Positions 38,621 through 48,801 of a stretch of 64,000 bases of DNA are shown here, piece after piece (the first letter of the stretch is position 1; the number at the start of each line of letters is the position of its first letter). Location: assembly GCA_023101725.1 (NCBI GenBank), contig JALJCO010012637.1, forward strand, positions 124,001 through 188,000. The letters are read 5' to 3'. The notes below the pieces were generated by a model. The model worked only from the letters and a program-made list of their open reading frames with translations. It searched no databases and was not told the origin of the DNA. This DNA is from Atherinomorus stipes. Its lineage: Eukaryota; Chordata; Actinopteri; Atheriniformes; Atherinidae. Made by a program: the position numbers and the translations under genes.

Positions 38621-38988
38621 TTGTGATAATGATTGGTTTTTATATCACTTTGAATTCCGTTTTTTATACAAGTTAGTACAACGATCCAACCATCTATGGT
38701 TTGATGTCAAGGCTTTCTCTTGTATACGTATTTGTCTGTAACTCTTCGTGCCTGCAGACTAAAGAATTTAAGTTTATTTTAATGCAGGCAAGCAAGAACT
38801 AAGCAGATCGATACACAACCATGGGTAAATGGACCATTTTGAAAATGACAAGCTTCGTTGTACCTGAAGTTATATATAATATGTTCCCATATACCCAAAG
38901 CTGCTTTCATGCAGAGACATGTCATTGTGTACTTCCACAGAGATCCATATCTGATTCCCAATTCTATTTATTAATTACATTTTGAATT

Positions 38989-39169
38989 CAGGTCCCAGAA
39001 AGTAAAAATCCTGTCCAGCAGTTGTTCCAACGAATCACTAAATCAGCTGAATTTAATTAGCACAGCTCCTCTGCAGGTAGATGAGTCCATTGGTGAAAAC
39101 ACCTGTTCTAAATATACAGGTAGATCCAAAAACATGGCAGGATTTTACTTTCTGGATTCCCCACCTCTG
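38989..39169. mobile_element. hAT-like MITE related to 3968-4180
   Basis: It shares the core TAGATGAG, CTGTTCTAAAT and ACATGGCAGGATTTT with the copy at 3968-4180. Left CAGGTCCCAGAAAGTAAAAA and right TTACTTTCTGGATTCCCCAC are inverted repeats. Confidence 0.6.
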
Positions 39170-39240
39170 CATTTTAGGGTAGTGTGAAGCCTTAAAAGGA
39201 CTTCTAGTGGCTGTGAGTCTCAACAAGACATCTCTTCAAA

Positions 39241-39451
39241 CAGGTTCCCAACCCTGGTCCTCAAGGCACGCTGTCCTGAAGACTTTCCATGTTGCCCTGT
39301 TGAAACACAGCTGACTCACACTAATGGGCAGCAGCAGGCTGGTGCAGAGCTCGTCAGAGATCCATTTAATTTGAATCAGCTGTGTCCTGGCAGGGCAAAA
39401 TGGAAAGTCTGCAGGATAGTGTGCCTTGAGGACCAGGGTTGGGAATCACTG
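39241..39451. mobile_element. hAT-like MITE with 8-bp target duplication
   Basis: The left end CAGGTTCCCAACCCTGGTCC is matched by the inverted right end (GGACCAGGGTTGGGAATCA, closing CTG). The flanks TCTTCAAA and TCTTAAAA agree at seven of eight positions, a clear hAT-type duplication. Confidence 0.8.
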
Positions 39452-39885
39452 TCTTAAAAGATATTAAATGGTTACTGTGAATGCAGGATTTAACTTGGCT
39501 GCTTGTTCTTTGGGTTGGAGAACAGCAGCGATGTTCAGACAGAGGAAAATGGAGCAGTCAGTCGCATAAAGCGACTGAGCGTCAGAGAAATAAAACAGAA
39601 AAAACACCTGTTTTACTGCTGTCACGTTCTAAAGCTCAATGACATCCATTGGTGGATTCCTCCACATAACCCTGTAAAATGATGCAGCAGCATCAGATTT
39701 TCCATGAAAGTCCCAGCTTTAAAGACACACAACGTATCTTTTATCTAAACATAAATTTTATTTATTTTATTATTTATATCTAAAATTTGCATTTCTGACT
39801 CGTTTGATGGCGCACCAACATTCATTATGCGCATTTTCGAGCTGTCAGTGCCCAGAGGCGTCCCGAGGCTCAGAAACAGCAGTAT

Positions 39886-40458
39886 TAGGGCGGATTCACA
39901 AAGATTTTTTGATTCGAATCAGAGTCCGTTTGCTCGGAAAGTCCGCTTCGTTTGGGGGAGTTGTGAATGCGCAAACGGACTCTGATCCGGAAAAAACAAC
40001 CAGACTACAAACGCAGGTCTCGGTCCGATTCAAGTGAACCAAAGTCAGGAAGTGGACTTCAAATTGCATTGGCATTGTAGGTAAAACGTTGGGGAATGTG
40101 GTAAATACTACGACAGCAAATACACGTGTGGGACAGCAGTAGGCTACTTATAAAGATGGCTCGTGGTCAGATGTGGAGTTGGGAGGAAGTAAAAGCCTTA
40201 ATCGATATTTGGTCTGATGAAAGCATATCCAGCTCCTGGTACAAAAATAATGTCGTTTTGAGGAGGAAACAGAAGTTGTGAGAACCTTCTTGTTCGTGCG
40301 TCTTGTCCTCGCCTATGGTGAATCCGAATGCAGCGCTACCTGAGATTTTGGCCCGTTTGGCTTGTTTGGCTATGGTGCAACGTGAACGCGATCTCGGTCT
40401 GGAAGACCACCCCTAACCGAACCGAGACTCGCAGACTATGCTTTCTGAAAGCGCCCTA
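39886..40458 (+). mobile_element. Harbinger-like non-autonomous element
   Basis: The left end TAGGGCGGATTCACAAAG and the inverted right end (CTTTCTGAAAGCGCCCTA) are imperfect terminal repeats. Inside are TCGG(T/A)CCGATTC-type inner inverted segments and a remnant of a Myb/SANT-like gene, the second gene typical of PIF/Harbinger transposons. No transposase gene remains. The target duplication could not be settled. Confidence 0.6.
40156..40281 (+). pseudogene. Remnant of a Harbinger Myb/SANT-like DNA-binding protein (41 codons)
   Basis: It reads MARGQMWSWEEVKALIDIWS from the ATG, continues DESISSSWYKNN, and ends RRKQKL at a TGA. W-S-x-E-E-V-K-A-L-I-x-I-W-S-D is the first helix of the Myb/SANT-like (trihelix-related) domain found in the accessory protein of PIF/Harbinger transposons, which carries the transposase to the nucleus and to its DNA. 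Only the first helix and part of the second remain, against a family domain of about 80 residues, so it is not functional. The position inside the 39886-40458 element supports the reading. Confidence 0.65.
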
Positions 40459-42859
40459 AGTTTTGTAATGTTGCAGCCGACTATTGGTTGCCGCCACTTA
40501 CCAGCAAACAGATATGAACCAGATATGAACACAGCGGGCGTTTTGAACGTGCATCATATCCGATTCAGCAAAGAAACACAAGGAAACATCACCGGAGGCA
40601 GAGAGGAAAAGAAAGAGAGGAAGGGACAGAACAAGAGTCAAGACAAGACTTTACTGGCTGAATGAGCTCACAGTACAGGTACGATGCAAGATGGATGCTA
40701 GTTTAGCTGCCAATAGGGGGCGTATTACTGAGAAAACTGGTCTTTAAAGGCCCACAATGGAACATTTCCATTCCTACCATGGAAATGAGGCCTGTAAATG
40801 CATGTGTGTGAAAAAAAAGGAAAGAAAAGGCAGGCACAGATTTGAAGTGAATGTTTTTAGATGAATCTGTTACGCTGATTTTGTTGAGTCTGTCCAATGT
40901 AAACAAAACTGAACTCCTACACTGTCGTTGGCTTGTCCATAAACATCTTTGAAGGCCAAAACCCTCCTGAACACACTAAAAGATGAACAAACAATGGGAT
41001 TACATACAGAGGTTAGCAGATTGTTTGTTTTTCCTACAGAGAAAATACACCACTGCACACTTGTAGTGGGGTTTAAGCCATAAATGAAAGGGATTAACCT
41101 GGAGAATCATGGGATAAATTTCTCTAGAGGTTGAGTTTTTACTTGCGTTTGTGGATACAGTGGTAAACTGTTTATTAGCAGTGGTTTTCATTACTTCTCA
41201 CAAGCCCATAAATTGACTTCCAGTGTTCATCATGGTTTGCAGGTGGCTGTCCCAGACTAGCTGTTAAACCTAAACGACACCAAAATCCGTCGTAATGCAG
41301 AGCTGCCTGCAGGAGAACAAAGCCTGCCTATTCTGATGTTTGTCCTTCTTGTCCTCTTTTCAAAACTGAATGCACAAAATTCCACAGAGGTATTAAAATA
41401 GCAACATAAACCCTGCAGGGCAGGATTTAGCCGACACGGATCGCATCTGTCTGGAGTCAGCGTTGCATCCCTGCTACCTGAATTTCAAATGACACTTCTC
41501 CACGCTGGCAAACGCAGAGTGAAGGATCAGAGCTGAACTGTGCTTGTAATTATGATAATCGGCACCTGGTTGTTGGGAGGACCACACAGCATGGAACAAG
41601 CTTTTTTCTCTCTTAGATTTGCTCCCGGCTCCAAGCACTTGGTTCCTGAACTGTGTGGTCTTGAAAGAGACAAGCGGTAAACGCCCTGAGACATCTTAAA
41701 ATTCATATCCTGGTACTTCTTATTGTTATGTCTCTGGAATTCCAGACAGATGGGGTATTTACTCCCAATAAAAGTATTTTAAACAGTTTTTTCCCCTCTC
41801 AAAGTCCTTTTAGACAAACTGAGTTAGTTTTACAGCTTTAACATCAAACTTTGTCTTCTTAGACCACAATAAGTCCAAAACTTGTCTTCTTGATCTATAA
41901 ATTAAGCATCGTTCCGCAGCTGCAATCTAAGTTACATAACAGCTAAAATCTTAAAATGGAAAGTAAACATTATGATACATGTTATATTTGGACTTGCAAA
42001 GGATAGCATGTGGAAAAAAAGCTAAAAATATAAAAAGATACACGAGGTGGGGTCAGTTTATTACTCTCATACAGTGCTGTAAACTTTAGGAAAGATGAGA
42101 TTTGGTTTTTATCAGATAAGAACTGCTTGCCAAAACAACGCTTCAGTCCAAAGAGACTCTGTATACAGATGTAACTGTCAGTCAAAACAGCCATAAATCA
42201 CTTGCCAAATCCATCTTTTATGAGGCAGCATCCTCATATCTGTCATCTCATATAAACACAGCTTCCTAACATGGAAATACACACGAACAGCGTTATCCTT
42301 ACATAATATATGGATGCTGTGGTGAAAGGTGTGCTGAGAGTTGGCAGGGTCTATCAACGATGCTCCAGCAGCCGCTGTAAACTGACACCTGTAATTAGTT
42401 TGATTTTATAACAACTCAGTTGTATAATCGGGGAAAAATGGGTCAAATGTAATTGGGATAAGTTCAGTCAGTCAGTTTAGATTCGGAGTGGTGGTTGCAT
42501 GCCATGCCTTTAAGCATTTCCAAGTGTTTGCAAGCATAACTTTGCAGACTGTTAATCATTGCCACTTAGTTTGATCTTACATGAAGGGGAAAAGTTATTT
42601 GAAAGGTTTTTGGGAAAAGGTGGAGACGTTTTTCCCAGCTTGATCGTTTTGGGTTGTGCCAAAAACAACTAAACAAACAAAATTAGTTTTGGGTAAATTT
42701 GTACAATCTGAATAGGTGAATTGGACAGCTGTTTCTTTCATAGGTGCCATAAACTTTTCTTTTTCTAAACAGATGCAAAGCTACTCGGTGGATATTTGCC
42801 GCTTCTTTTTCTGTGAAATCTGACTCAAGGTTATGTTGGTGTAAGCTGTGGGTTGTGCA
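40459..42859. other. Gene-free stretch
   Basis: No supported gene or repeat. About 41215-41600 is less AT-rich and free of transposon sequence, so it would be a candidate for conserved non-coding DNA if a comparison showed it. Confidence 0.4.
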
Positions 42860-42861
42860 TA

Positions 42862-43309
42862 CACTGCAAAAACTCAAATCTTAGCAAGTATATTTTTCTT
42901 ATTTCTAGACAAAATATCATTACACTCAAAATAAGAAAAAATTGCTTAAAAATTAAACATTTCGGTCAGATATAAGATCTTGTTTTAAGACGATGCATCT
43001 AATTTCAAGACATCAAGAAAAATTAGCTTGTCCCATTGGCAGAATTTTTTTGCTTAAGCAAAGAAATATATATTTTTTTTACTTATTTTAAGGCAATGCG
43101 TCTTATTTCAAGAAATCTTATCAAGAAAATTTTGCTTGTCCCACTGGCAGATTTTTTGCTTATTACAAGCAAAAAAAAATCTTGAATTAAGATTTTATAT
43201 CCTATTGAAATGTTTCTCTTTAAGCAATTTTGTCTTATTTTGAGTGTGATGAGATATTTTGTCTAGAAATGAGAAAAATATACTTGCTGAGATTTGAGTT
43301 TTTGCAGTG
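42862..43309. mobile_element. Palindromic MITE (CACTGCAAAAAC ends), intact copy
   Basis: The left end CACTGCAAAAACTCAAATCT and the inverted right end (AGATTTGAGTTTTTGCAGTG) match exactly over the outer bases. TA lies on both sides (42860-42861 and 43310-43311). The arms fold back over most of the length, and an internal unit with GCTTGTCCCAYTGGCAGA is present twice. There is no coding capacity. Confidence 0.85.
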
Positions 43310-43312
43310 TAC

Positions 43313-43870
43313 ATCACCCCAGTTTAAATCCCAGCAAATGCATCCACAAAGGAGTAGTAAAATAGTTAGGAAACAACATTTTTATTCATACAGTTAAAGG
43401 TAAACTATTTTTGTGGCAACCAGACAATATTTCCAAGGATCTTACTGTATTTTTATGTTTAAGCTGAGGGTGTGCTGTGTATTTCTTATGCAAACCTTCA
43501 TGTTTTCACAACTTTAATCATCTAATTTTTTATGCTCATCCTTTACCAAGAAGGTCAATATGCATAGTGGTGATAAAACAGAAATAAAGACTGTAAAAAT
43601 GTAAAATCCCTCACTGTAAATGCACCACACCAAATCTTGGTCCTTCTACCTACCACCAGTCTGACCTCCAAATTTGAATGTTTGCCTCTATGTGAGGTAA
43701 CAGAAGAAAAGTGGTTGGTTGAAGAAATGGGTGGGATACTTTTGAAGTTATCATGCAGTGGCTCAAAAATCCACAAATTAAGTGTAAATATAATTGACTG
43801 GAAAAAGAAAGTCTCTCTTCCTGCTGTGAGGTCGCCATCATGTTATCAGGCTTGTAATGATTCCATTTGC
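43313..43870. other. Gene-free stretch
   Basis: Frames at 43555-43909 overlap on both strands and show no domain. Confidence 0.45.
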
Positions 43871-43912
43871 ACAAACACTCCCATTTTATTGGGTACACTT
43901 TATGACTGAAAA

Positions 43913-44408
43913 TACAGTTGTGCTTGAAAGTTTACGGGGAAAAAAAATTGCAGTCAGTAAAATAAGTTGAATTTGACGAAAGTAAATGTGAACAAAATCT
44001 TACTGAAAATTATGACGCTGATTTTGAATTGTGGTTCAACAGAATTATTAAAAATAAGCCAAAAAAGCAAACAAGCATGATAGGGCTGCAACTAAAAAAT
44101 TCTTTGTCAGCAAACCTTTGAGGCAATTGTTGCAATCAGGTGTTTTCTGTAACGTCCAATCAGACTTCTGCACCTGTTGACAGGTATTTTGACTCATTGT
44201 TCACGAACAAGGTGCTCTATTTTGTCTGGGACAGTTTTGTTTGTTTGTTTGTTAAAAAATGTCAAACACATGTCAAAATCACTAATTTATTTCACTAAAT
44301 TATAATTTAGTAAATTTTTATTTAATATGGCTGTTTCTCGTTATTTATTATTGTGAATTTAGCCTTTTCTTTAATGGGACAGTTTGCAAACTTTCAAGCA
44401 CAACTGTA
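43913..44408. mobile_element. Tc1/mariner-type MITE inserted in the Tc1 copy
   Basis: TA-CAGTTGTGCTTGAAAG on the left and CTTTCAAGCACAACTG-TA on the right are exact inverted repeats with the TA duplication. It interrupts the Tc1 copy just inside its left end. No transposase frame. Confidence 0.85.
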
Positions 44409-44904
44409 TCAGCCAATTAAATGGCAGCTATTCAGTACAATTTGTTATGTTACAGAGAATGTTCTGAAATTAATATCCAGTGAGCAGCAGTTATCTAGAC
44501 CAAAATGTCTTGTTCATATCAGAGGAGAATGGGTAGACTGGTTGGAGATTATAGAAAAGCAGCAGGAACTAAAATAGCCACTGGTTAAAACCAAGGTCTG
44601 CAGAAGAGCATCTCTGAACACACAACATGTCCAGCCTTGAAGCAGATGGGCTACAGCAGCAGAAGACCACACCAGGTGCCAAACTGAGGCTACAATTCAC
44701 ACAGACTCACCAAAACAGGACAATAGAAGATGGAAACGTTGCTGGTCTGATGAGTCTTCATTTCAGTTCCACATTCAGATGCTTTAGGCTCAGATTTTGG
44801 TGGAAACATCATAAAAATGTGGCTCCATCCTGCCTTGGATCAACAGTCCAGGATGGTGTGATGATGTGGGGCATCACAGCCTACCTGAGTCAATTATTAC
44901 TATA

Positions 44905-45439
44905 CACTGCAAAAACTGATATCTGAAAGCACCCAGGACGCGATAGTGAAACGAAACGAAGCAGCATGTTTGAAAAGACGAGTCCGTTTAAAGAGCGGAT
45001 GAACTTTACCGCTCATGTTCCGCAATGCAAGTCTGAAAACGGCTAAAGAGAAACATTTCAGTGAGATATAAGATCTTGTTTTAAGGCAATGCATATTATT
45101 TCAAGAAATCTTGTCAAGAAAATTTTGCTTGTCCCATTGGCAGATTTTTTTGCTTATTACAAGCAAAAAAATCTTGGCCACTCATAAAATAAGTAAAAAA
45201 GTTTTTTTTTTGGGGGGGGGGGGGGGGGTAATAAGCCCCCCAAAAAAATCGGCCAATGGAACAAGCAAAATTTTCTTGAAAAGATTTCTTGAAATAAGAT
45301 GCATTTTCTTAAAACAAGATCTTACATCTCACTGAAATTTTTCTCTTCAGGTAATTTTTACCTTTTTTTTTGAGTGTGATGAGATATTTTGACTAGAAAT
45401 AAGAAAAATACACTTGCTAAGATTTGAGTTTTTGCAGTG
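44905..45439. mobile_element. Palindromic MITE (CACTGCAAAAAC), second copy, inserted in the Tc1 copy
   Basis: It has the same ends as 42862-43309, with TA at 44903-44904 and 45440-45441. It sits inside the Tc1 transposase region, which continues on both sides. Its left arm is replaced by an unrelated 110-bp segment (44929-45038), and its centre holds a run of 17 G (45212-45228). Confidence 0.85.
44929..45038 (-). other. Unrelated exon-like 110-bp segment inside the MITE
   Basis: It replaces part of the left arm and is bordered by TCTGAAA on both sides (44922-44928 and 45032-45038). Base composition is balanced, unlike the AT-rich MITE. The minus strand is open throughout, with a splice-acceptor-like CCGTTTTCAG at its start and then RNMSGKVHPLFKRTRLFKHA. 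The sequence could be a captured piece of a host gene's first exon. I do not recognise the protein. Confidence 0.45.
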
Positions 45440-45691
45440 TACTGTGTCATCTTCTGATGGCTACTTCCAGCAGGATAATGCACCATGTCACAAAACTCAA
45501 CTCATCTCCAACATGATGACGAGTTCACCGTCCTCCAACGGCCTCCACAGTCACCAGATCTCAGTCCACCAGAGCAGCTTTGAGACGTGGTGGAGGGAGC
45601 ATCATGGATGTGCAGCCACCCTGTGATGCTATCTTGTCAGCATGGAGCAAAATCTCTGAGGAATGTTTCTAACACCTTGTTGAATCCATCT

Positions 45692-47180
45692 TAAATCATT
45701 GTAAACTCAAAGGGAAGCACAAGCAGTCGCTCAAGGCGCAGTTGCATAAGAATTTGACTCTTAGCTTTTAGTTCCCAGCTGTAAATCATTTTGGCAGATT
45801 TTGCTGGCTTTGAACTGTATCGCTACTTTTTCCTTCTTCCTGTCTGTTAGCATGTTGCTGATATGCTGCTGATCTTGAAGTGAGTTTACTAACTATAAAA
45901 AAAAAAAACCCCAGAAAAACCTGACTGACACCTCTGACACTTAATCAGTCCATAAAAGCTTAATTTCCATCGCCTGTACCTGGGAATGTTGCTGCTTTAT
46001 TCCCGGGAGAATCATGAAAGCACATTTATGGAGCTCATACTGCACCCGGTCCTGAGCCAGGAAGTTGCCAGATCGTCTCTCATGGAAAATGAACTGATGC
46101 AGACATGGAAAATCGCAGGCCCATTTATGGCTTGTGGAGCAGCAGAGAAACAAGAACTTAAAACAATGTGAAATTATCAGACAGACCCAGGTTTCCTCAG
46201 ACTCAACCAGCCTTGTTTTCAATAATCTCTGTGAGTGAGCAGAAGCTTGGGTAGGAAAAGAGCTCAGTACACCCAAGCAGTGCTCATACCTGAGGGAGTG
46301 AGTCAGGATGCTGATGCAAGTAAGGGAGTTGGCTTAGCTGCTATTTCTGGCTTCACTCAGTCAGTTAATTAATGATATTTGGAACAGATTTCTGGATGAC
46401 GGCTCTCTTGACCAAGGGGGGAAAGCTTAATAAAAGGAGACACGTTCCTACCAAATAACTCGGTGTGTTTTCTCTCAAAGTAATATAGAGAAAGTATGTC
46501 AGCTTGTTTGATAACCATCATGTTTGTAAGTTATTCTACCACTTTTGGCAGGCGGTGTGACTTCAAAGCATTTCTGCTGTCCGTAGCACTTTCCCTCAGC
46601 CATCGTCAGCATCAGAGTGATTACTCACTCCCCCAGACTCACAACATGAAAAAGCCAGGCAAAGTTGGGCATTACCGACTTCCAAGTAGAACTGCAGTTA
46701 ACTCATATCTCCAAAGCCTTGGGCCTCTTTAAAGGAAATGAAAAAAAGCTTGATTCTCCCTGTGACACAAAAGGCAATATCTTGAAGGATAAATAGCGTT
46801 TCACTTGTAAACATGTGTTCCACATTTACTTTCAGCTGGAACAGTGGTCCATTCTGCTTACACAAAGGTTGGGTTGTTAGCTTGAAGTCCTGAGGCTGTT
46901 GGCTGAGATTTGTTTTATTAATTGAAGTCATCTTATCAGGTCCGTCTTAAAGCTTTCTCTCTGGGTACCTTTGGTCTGTGGATGATGAAACGGTTTCATG
47001 AAGCTTTGTGAAGCTGCTGAATTTTCCCGAAGTTTATGTTTGCTTTTTGCTGAAGAAAGCGCAGCATAGGCATCATATTTAGTATGATACTATGAAAAGG
47101 TTATGGAAGGCTGGATTAAAGTTGCTTAAAAGCACATTTTTCTTGGTGTATTTGATGAATATTAAAAACACTTTGCACAG
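45692..47180. other. Gene-free stretch
   Basis: No supported gene. A poly(A) tract lies at about 45897-45909. Frames at 45941-46276 overlap on both strands with no domain. Confidence 0.45.
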
Positions 47181-47184
47181 TTAA

Positions 47185-47811
47185 AGAAGTTCCTGGTCCT
47201 ATTTTCTAGCGTGAAATGCGTTCATTTACTCACCCAGACAGTTTTGGTGCAACTTGAATTCCTTCAGGAGATATTTAGATCCACTCCAGATCAGCGGATG
47301 TCCAATATAATGGAAGTGATGCGGGCAACCTCGTGCAGCCTCTAAGCTGCCACAAACACCTTCATTTCATCAATGTTTTGTTACAAAACATTAGTCGGAC
47401 CCCCCTGTGAGCTCGAAGGCGTTTTTTTTGTGGTGCTCCGTCCTTATTTACAGACATTTTTTACAGCGGTGGCTCTGATGACGTCACTGTTATGCAACAC
47501 CATAGCAAGTAAATGTCTGTAAGGACGAATCACCACAAAAAAAGCCACTTCAAGCTCAGAGGGGGGGTCCGACTAATGTTTCGTAACAAAACATTGGTGA
47601 AATGAAGGCGTTTGTGGCATTAATGCCTTATTTAGAGGCTGTGCGTGGTTGCCCACATCACTTCCATTATATTAGACATACACTGATCTGGAGTGGATCT
47701 AAATATCTCCTGAAGGAATTCACGTTACACCAAAACTGTCTGGGTGATTAAATGAACGTATTTTATGCTAGAAAATAGGCCCAGATTGGAAAAAAAAAAG
47801 AACTTCCAACT
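47185..47811. mobile_element. Foldback MITE, family 4 (AGAAGTTC ends), flanked by TTAA
   Basis: TTAA (47181-47184) precedes AGAAGTTCCTGG, and AGAACTTCCAACT precedes TTAA (47812-47815). The arms of about 280 bp are inverted repeats (for example TTAGATCCACTCCAGATCAG against CTGATCTGGAGTGGATCTAA) around a spacer of about 50 bp near 47461-47508. Confidence 0.85.
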
Positions 47812-47825
47812 TTAAGGCTCATTAA

Positions 47826-48196
47826 AGTGATACCGTGTAACTTGTAAACCCAGTGTTGGCCAAATATTATGAAACATTATATTCTAACATTATTATTAAT
47901 ATAAGTAACTATAGCGGATTTCTGAGGTCAATATAGAGCACTTGACGCATGCCGTTGCTCCGAGGGGGATGTCATTCTCAAAAACCAGGCATTGTAACTT
48001 CTCAGGAGCGGGCCGTCTCTCATTGGATCATGTAACTTGGAGCGCTTTGATTAATGGCTTGATGACTTAAAAATCAGTTTTTTAAAGTGTCTGCAACACT
48101 TTTCCAAAACACAGACTGAGACAGTTTAATTTTGAGACAGTTGTGGCGCCTGTGGGAAGTTACAGGTTTAGTGGCCAAAAGTTACACGGTATAACT
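47826..48196. mobile_element. TTAA-flanked MITE, family 5 (AGTGATACCGTGTAAC ends)
   Basis: TTAA-AGTGATACCGTGTAACTT on the left and AAGTTACACGGTATAACT-TTAA on the right. It lies only 10 bp from the previous element's TTAA, so two TTAA-type elements are next to each other. Confidence 0.8.
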
Positions 48197-48200
48197 TTAA

Positions 48201-48616
48201 TGTGTAAGCATATGAGTACACTAATGTTACACCGCATACTGTTCATGCACGCTTTATGTTGGCATGGTTGTTACACCGTACCTCCACTAGAGGGCAGTGC
48301 AGGGTTCACCTCTGAGTTCGATGGTGGACATGGTGATAGTGCACATTCCCAGAATGAAACATGAAAAGAAGCTGCACAGTAGCTAGCATCAAATACATCC
48401 CAGTTTCTTCTTCTTTGTTCCTTTGGTTGGTCATATGTGAGCTATACTGCTCAACGCTGCCCCCACAATTTCCATCGGTGGTGCAGAGAGTCCTCTTCAT
48501 GTGCATATATGCATTTAACGTTGAGCATAAGTGAGCTTTTGTTTTTTTTTTCCTCTACCAACTTAGAAACTGACACAATCACATCCTCATCATTCATACA
48601 TTCATTCATTCTACAA
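48201..48616. other. Gene-free stretch
   Basis: No supported gene. A short ATTCATTCATTC run ends just before the next element. Confidence 0.45.
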
Positions 48617-48793
48617 CAGGGTATCTAAATTCGGTCCATAACGGCTGCAGTCCTGCAGGTTTTCCATGTTTTCCTGACTCAAATTAGATGGATCCAACAG
48701 CCTGTGAAGTTCTGCAAAATGACTCTTGAGTCAGGTGAGTAGGGACACACTGAAAACCAGGATTGTGACCCTCGAAGACCAGAGCTGCCTCTG
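48617..48793. mobile_element. hAT-like MITE with 8-bp target duplication
   Basis: The ends CAGGGTATCTAAATTCGGTC and GTGACCCTCGAAGACCAG...CTCTG are degenerate inverted repeats. The flanks TTCTACAA and TTCTACCA agree at seven of eight positions. Confidence 0.65.
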
Positions 48794-48801
48794 TTCTACC
48801 A

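Larger units (their letters stand above)
43871..45691 (+). mobile_element. Tc1-like transposon split by two later insertions
   Basis: The left end CTCCCATTTTATTGGGTACA (from about 43878) corresponds to the Tc1 end seen at 14340-14368. Tc1 sequence resumes at 44409 (CAGCCAATTAAATGGCAGC), runs through the transposase region to 44904, and resumes again at 45442 with GATGGCTACTTCCAGCAGG (DGYFQQDNAPCHK). It fades out near TTGTTGAATCCATC. The right terminal repeat is missing. The open frames inside (44353-44577, 44627-44926, 45414-45626) are fragments of the dead transposase. Confidence 0.85.
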
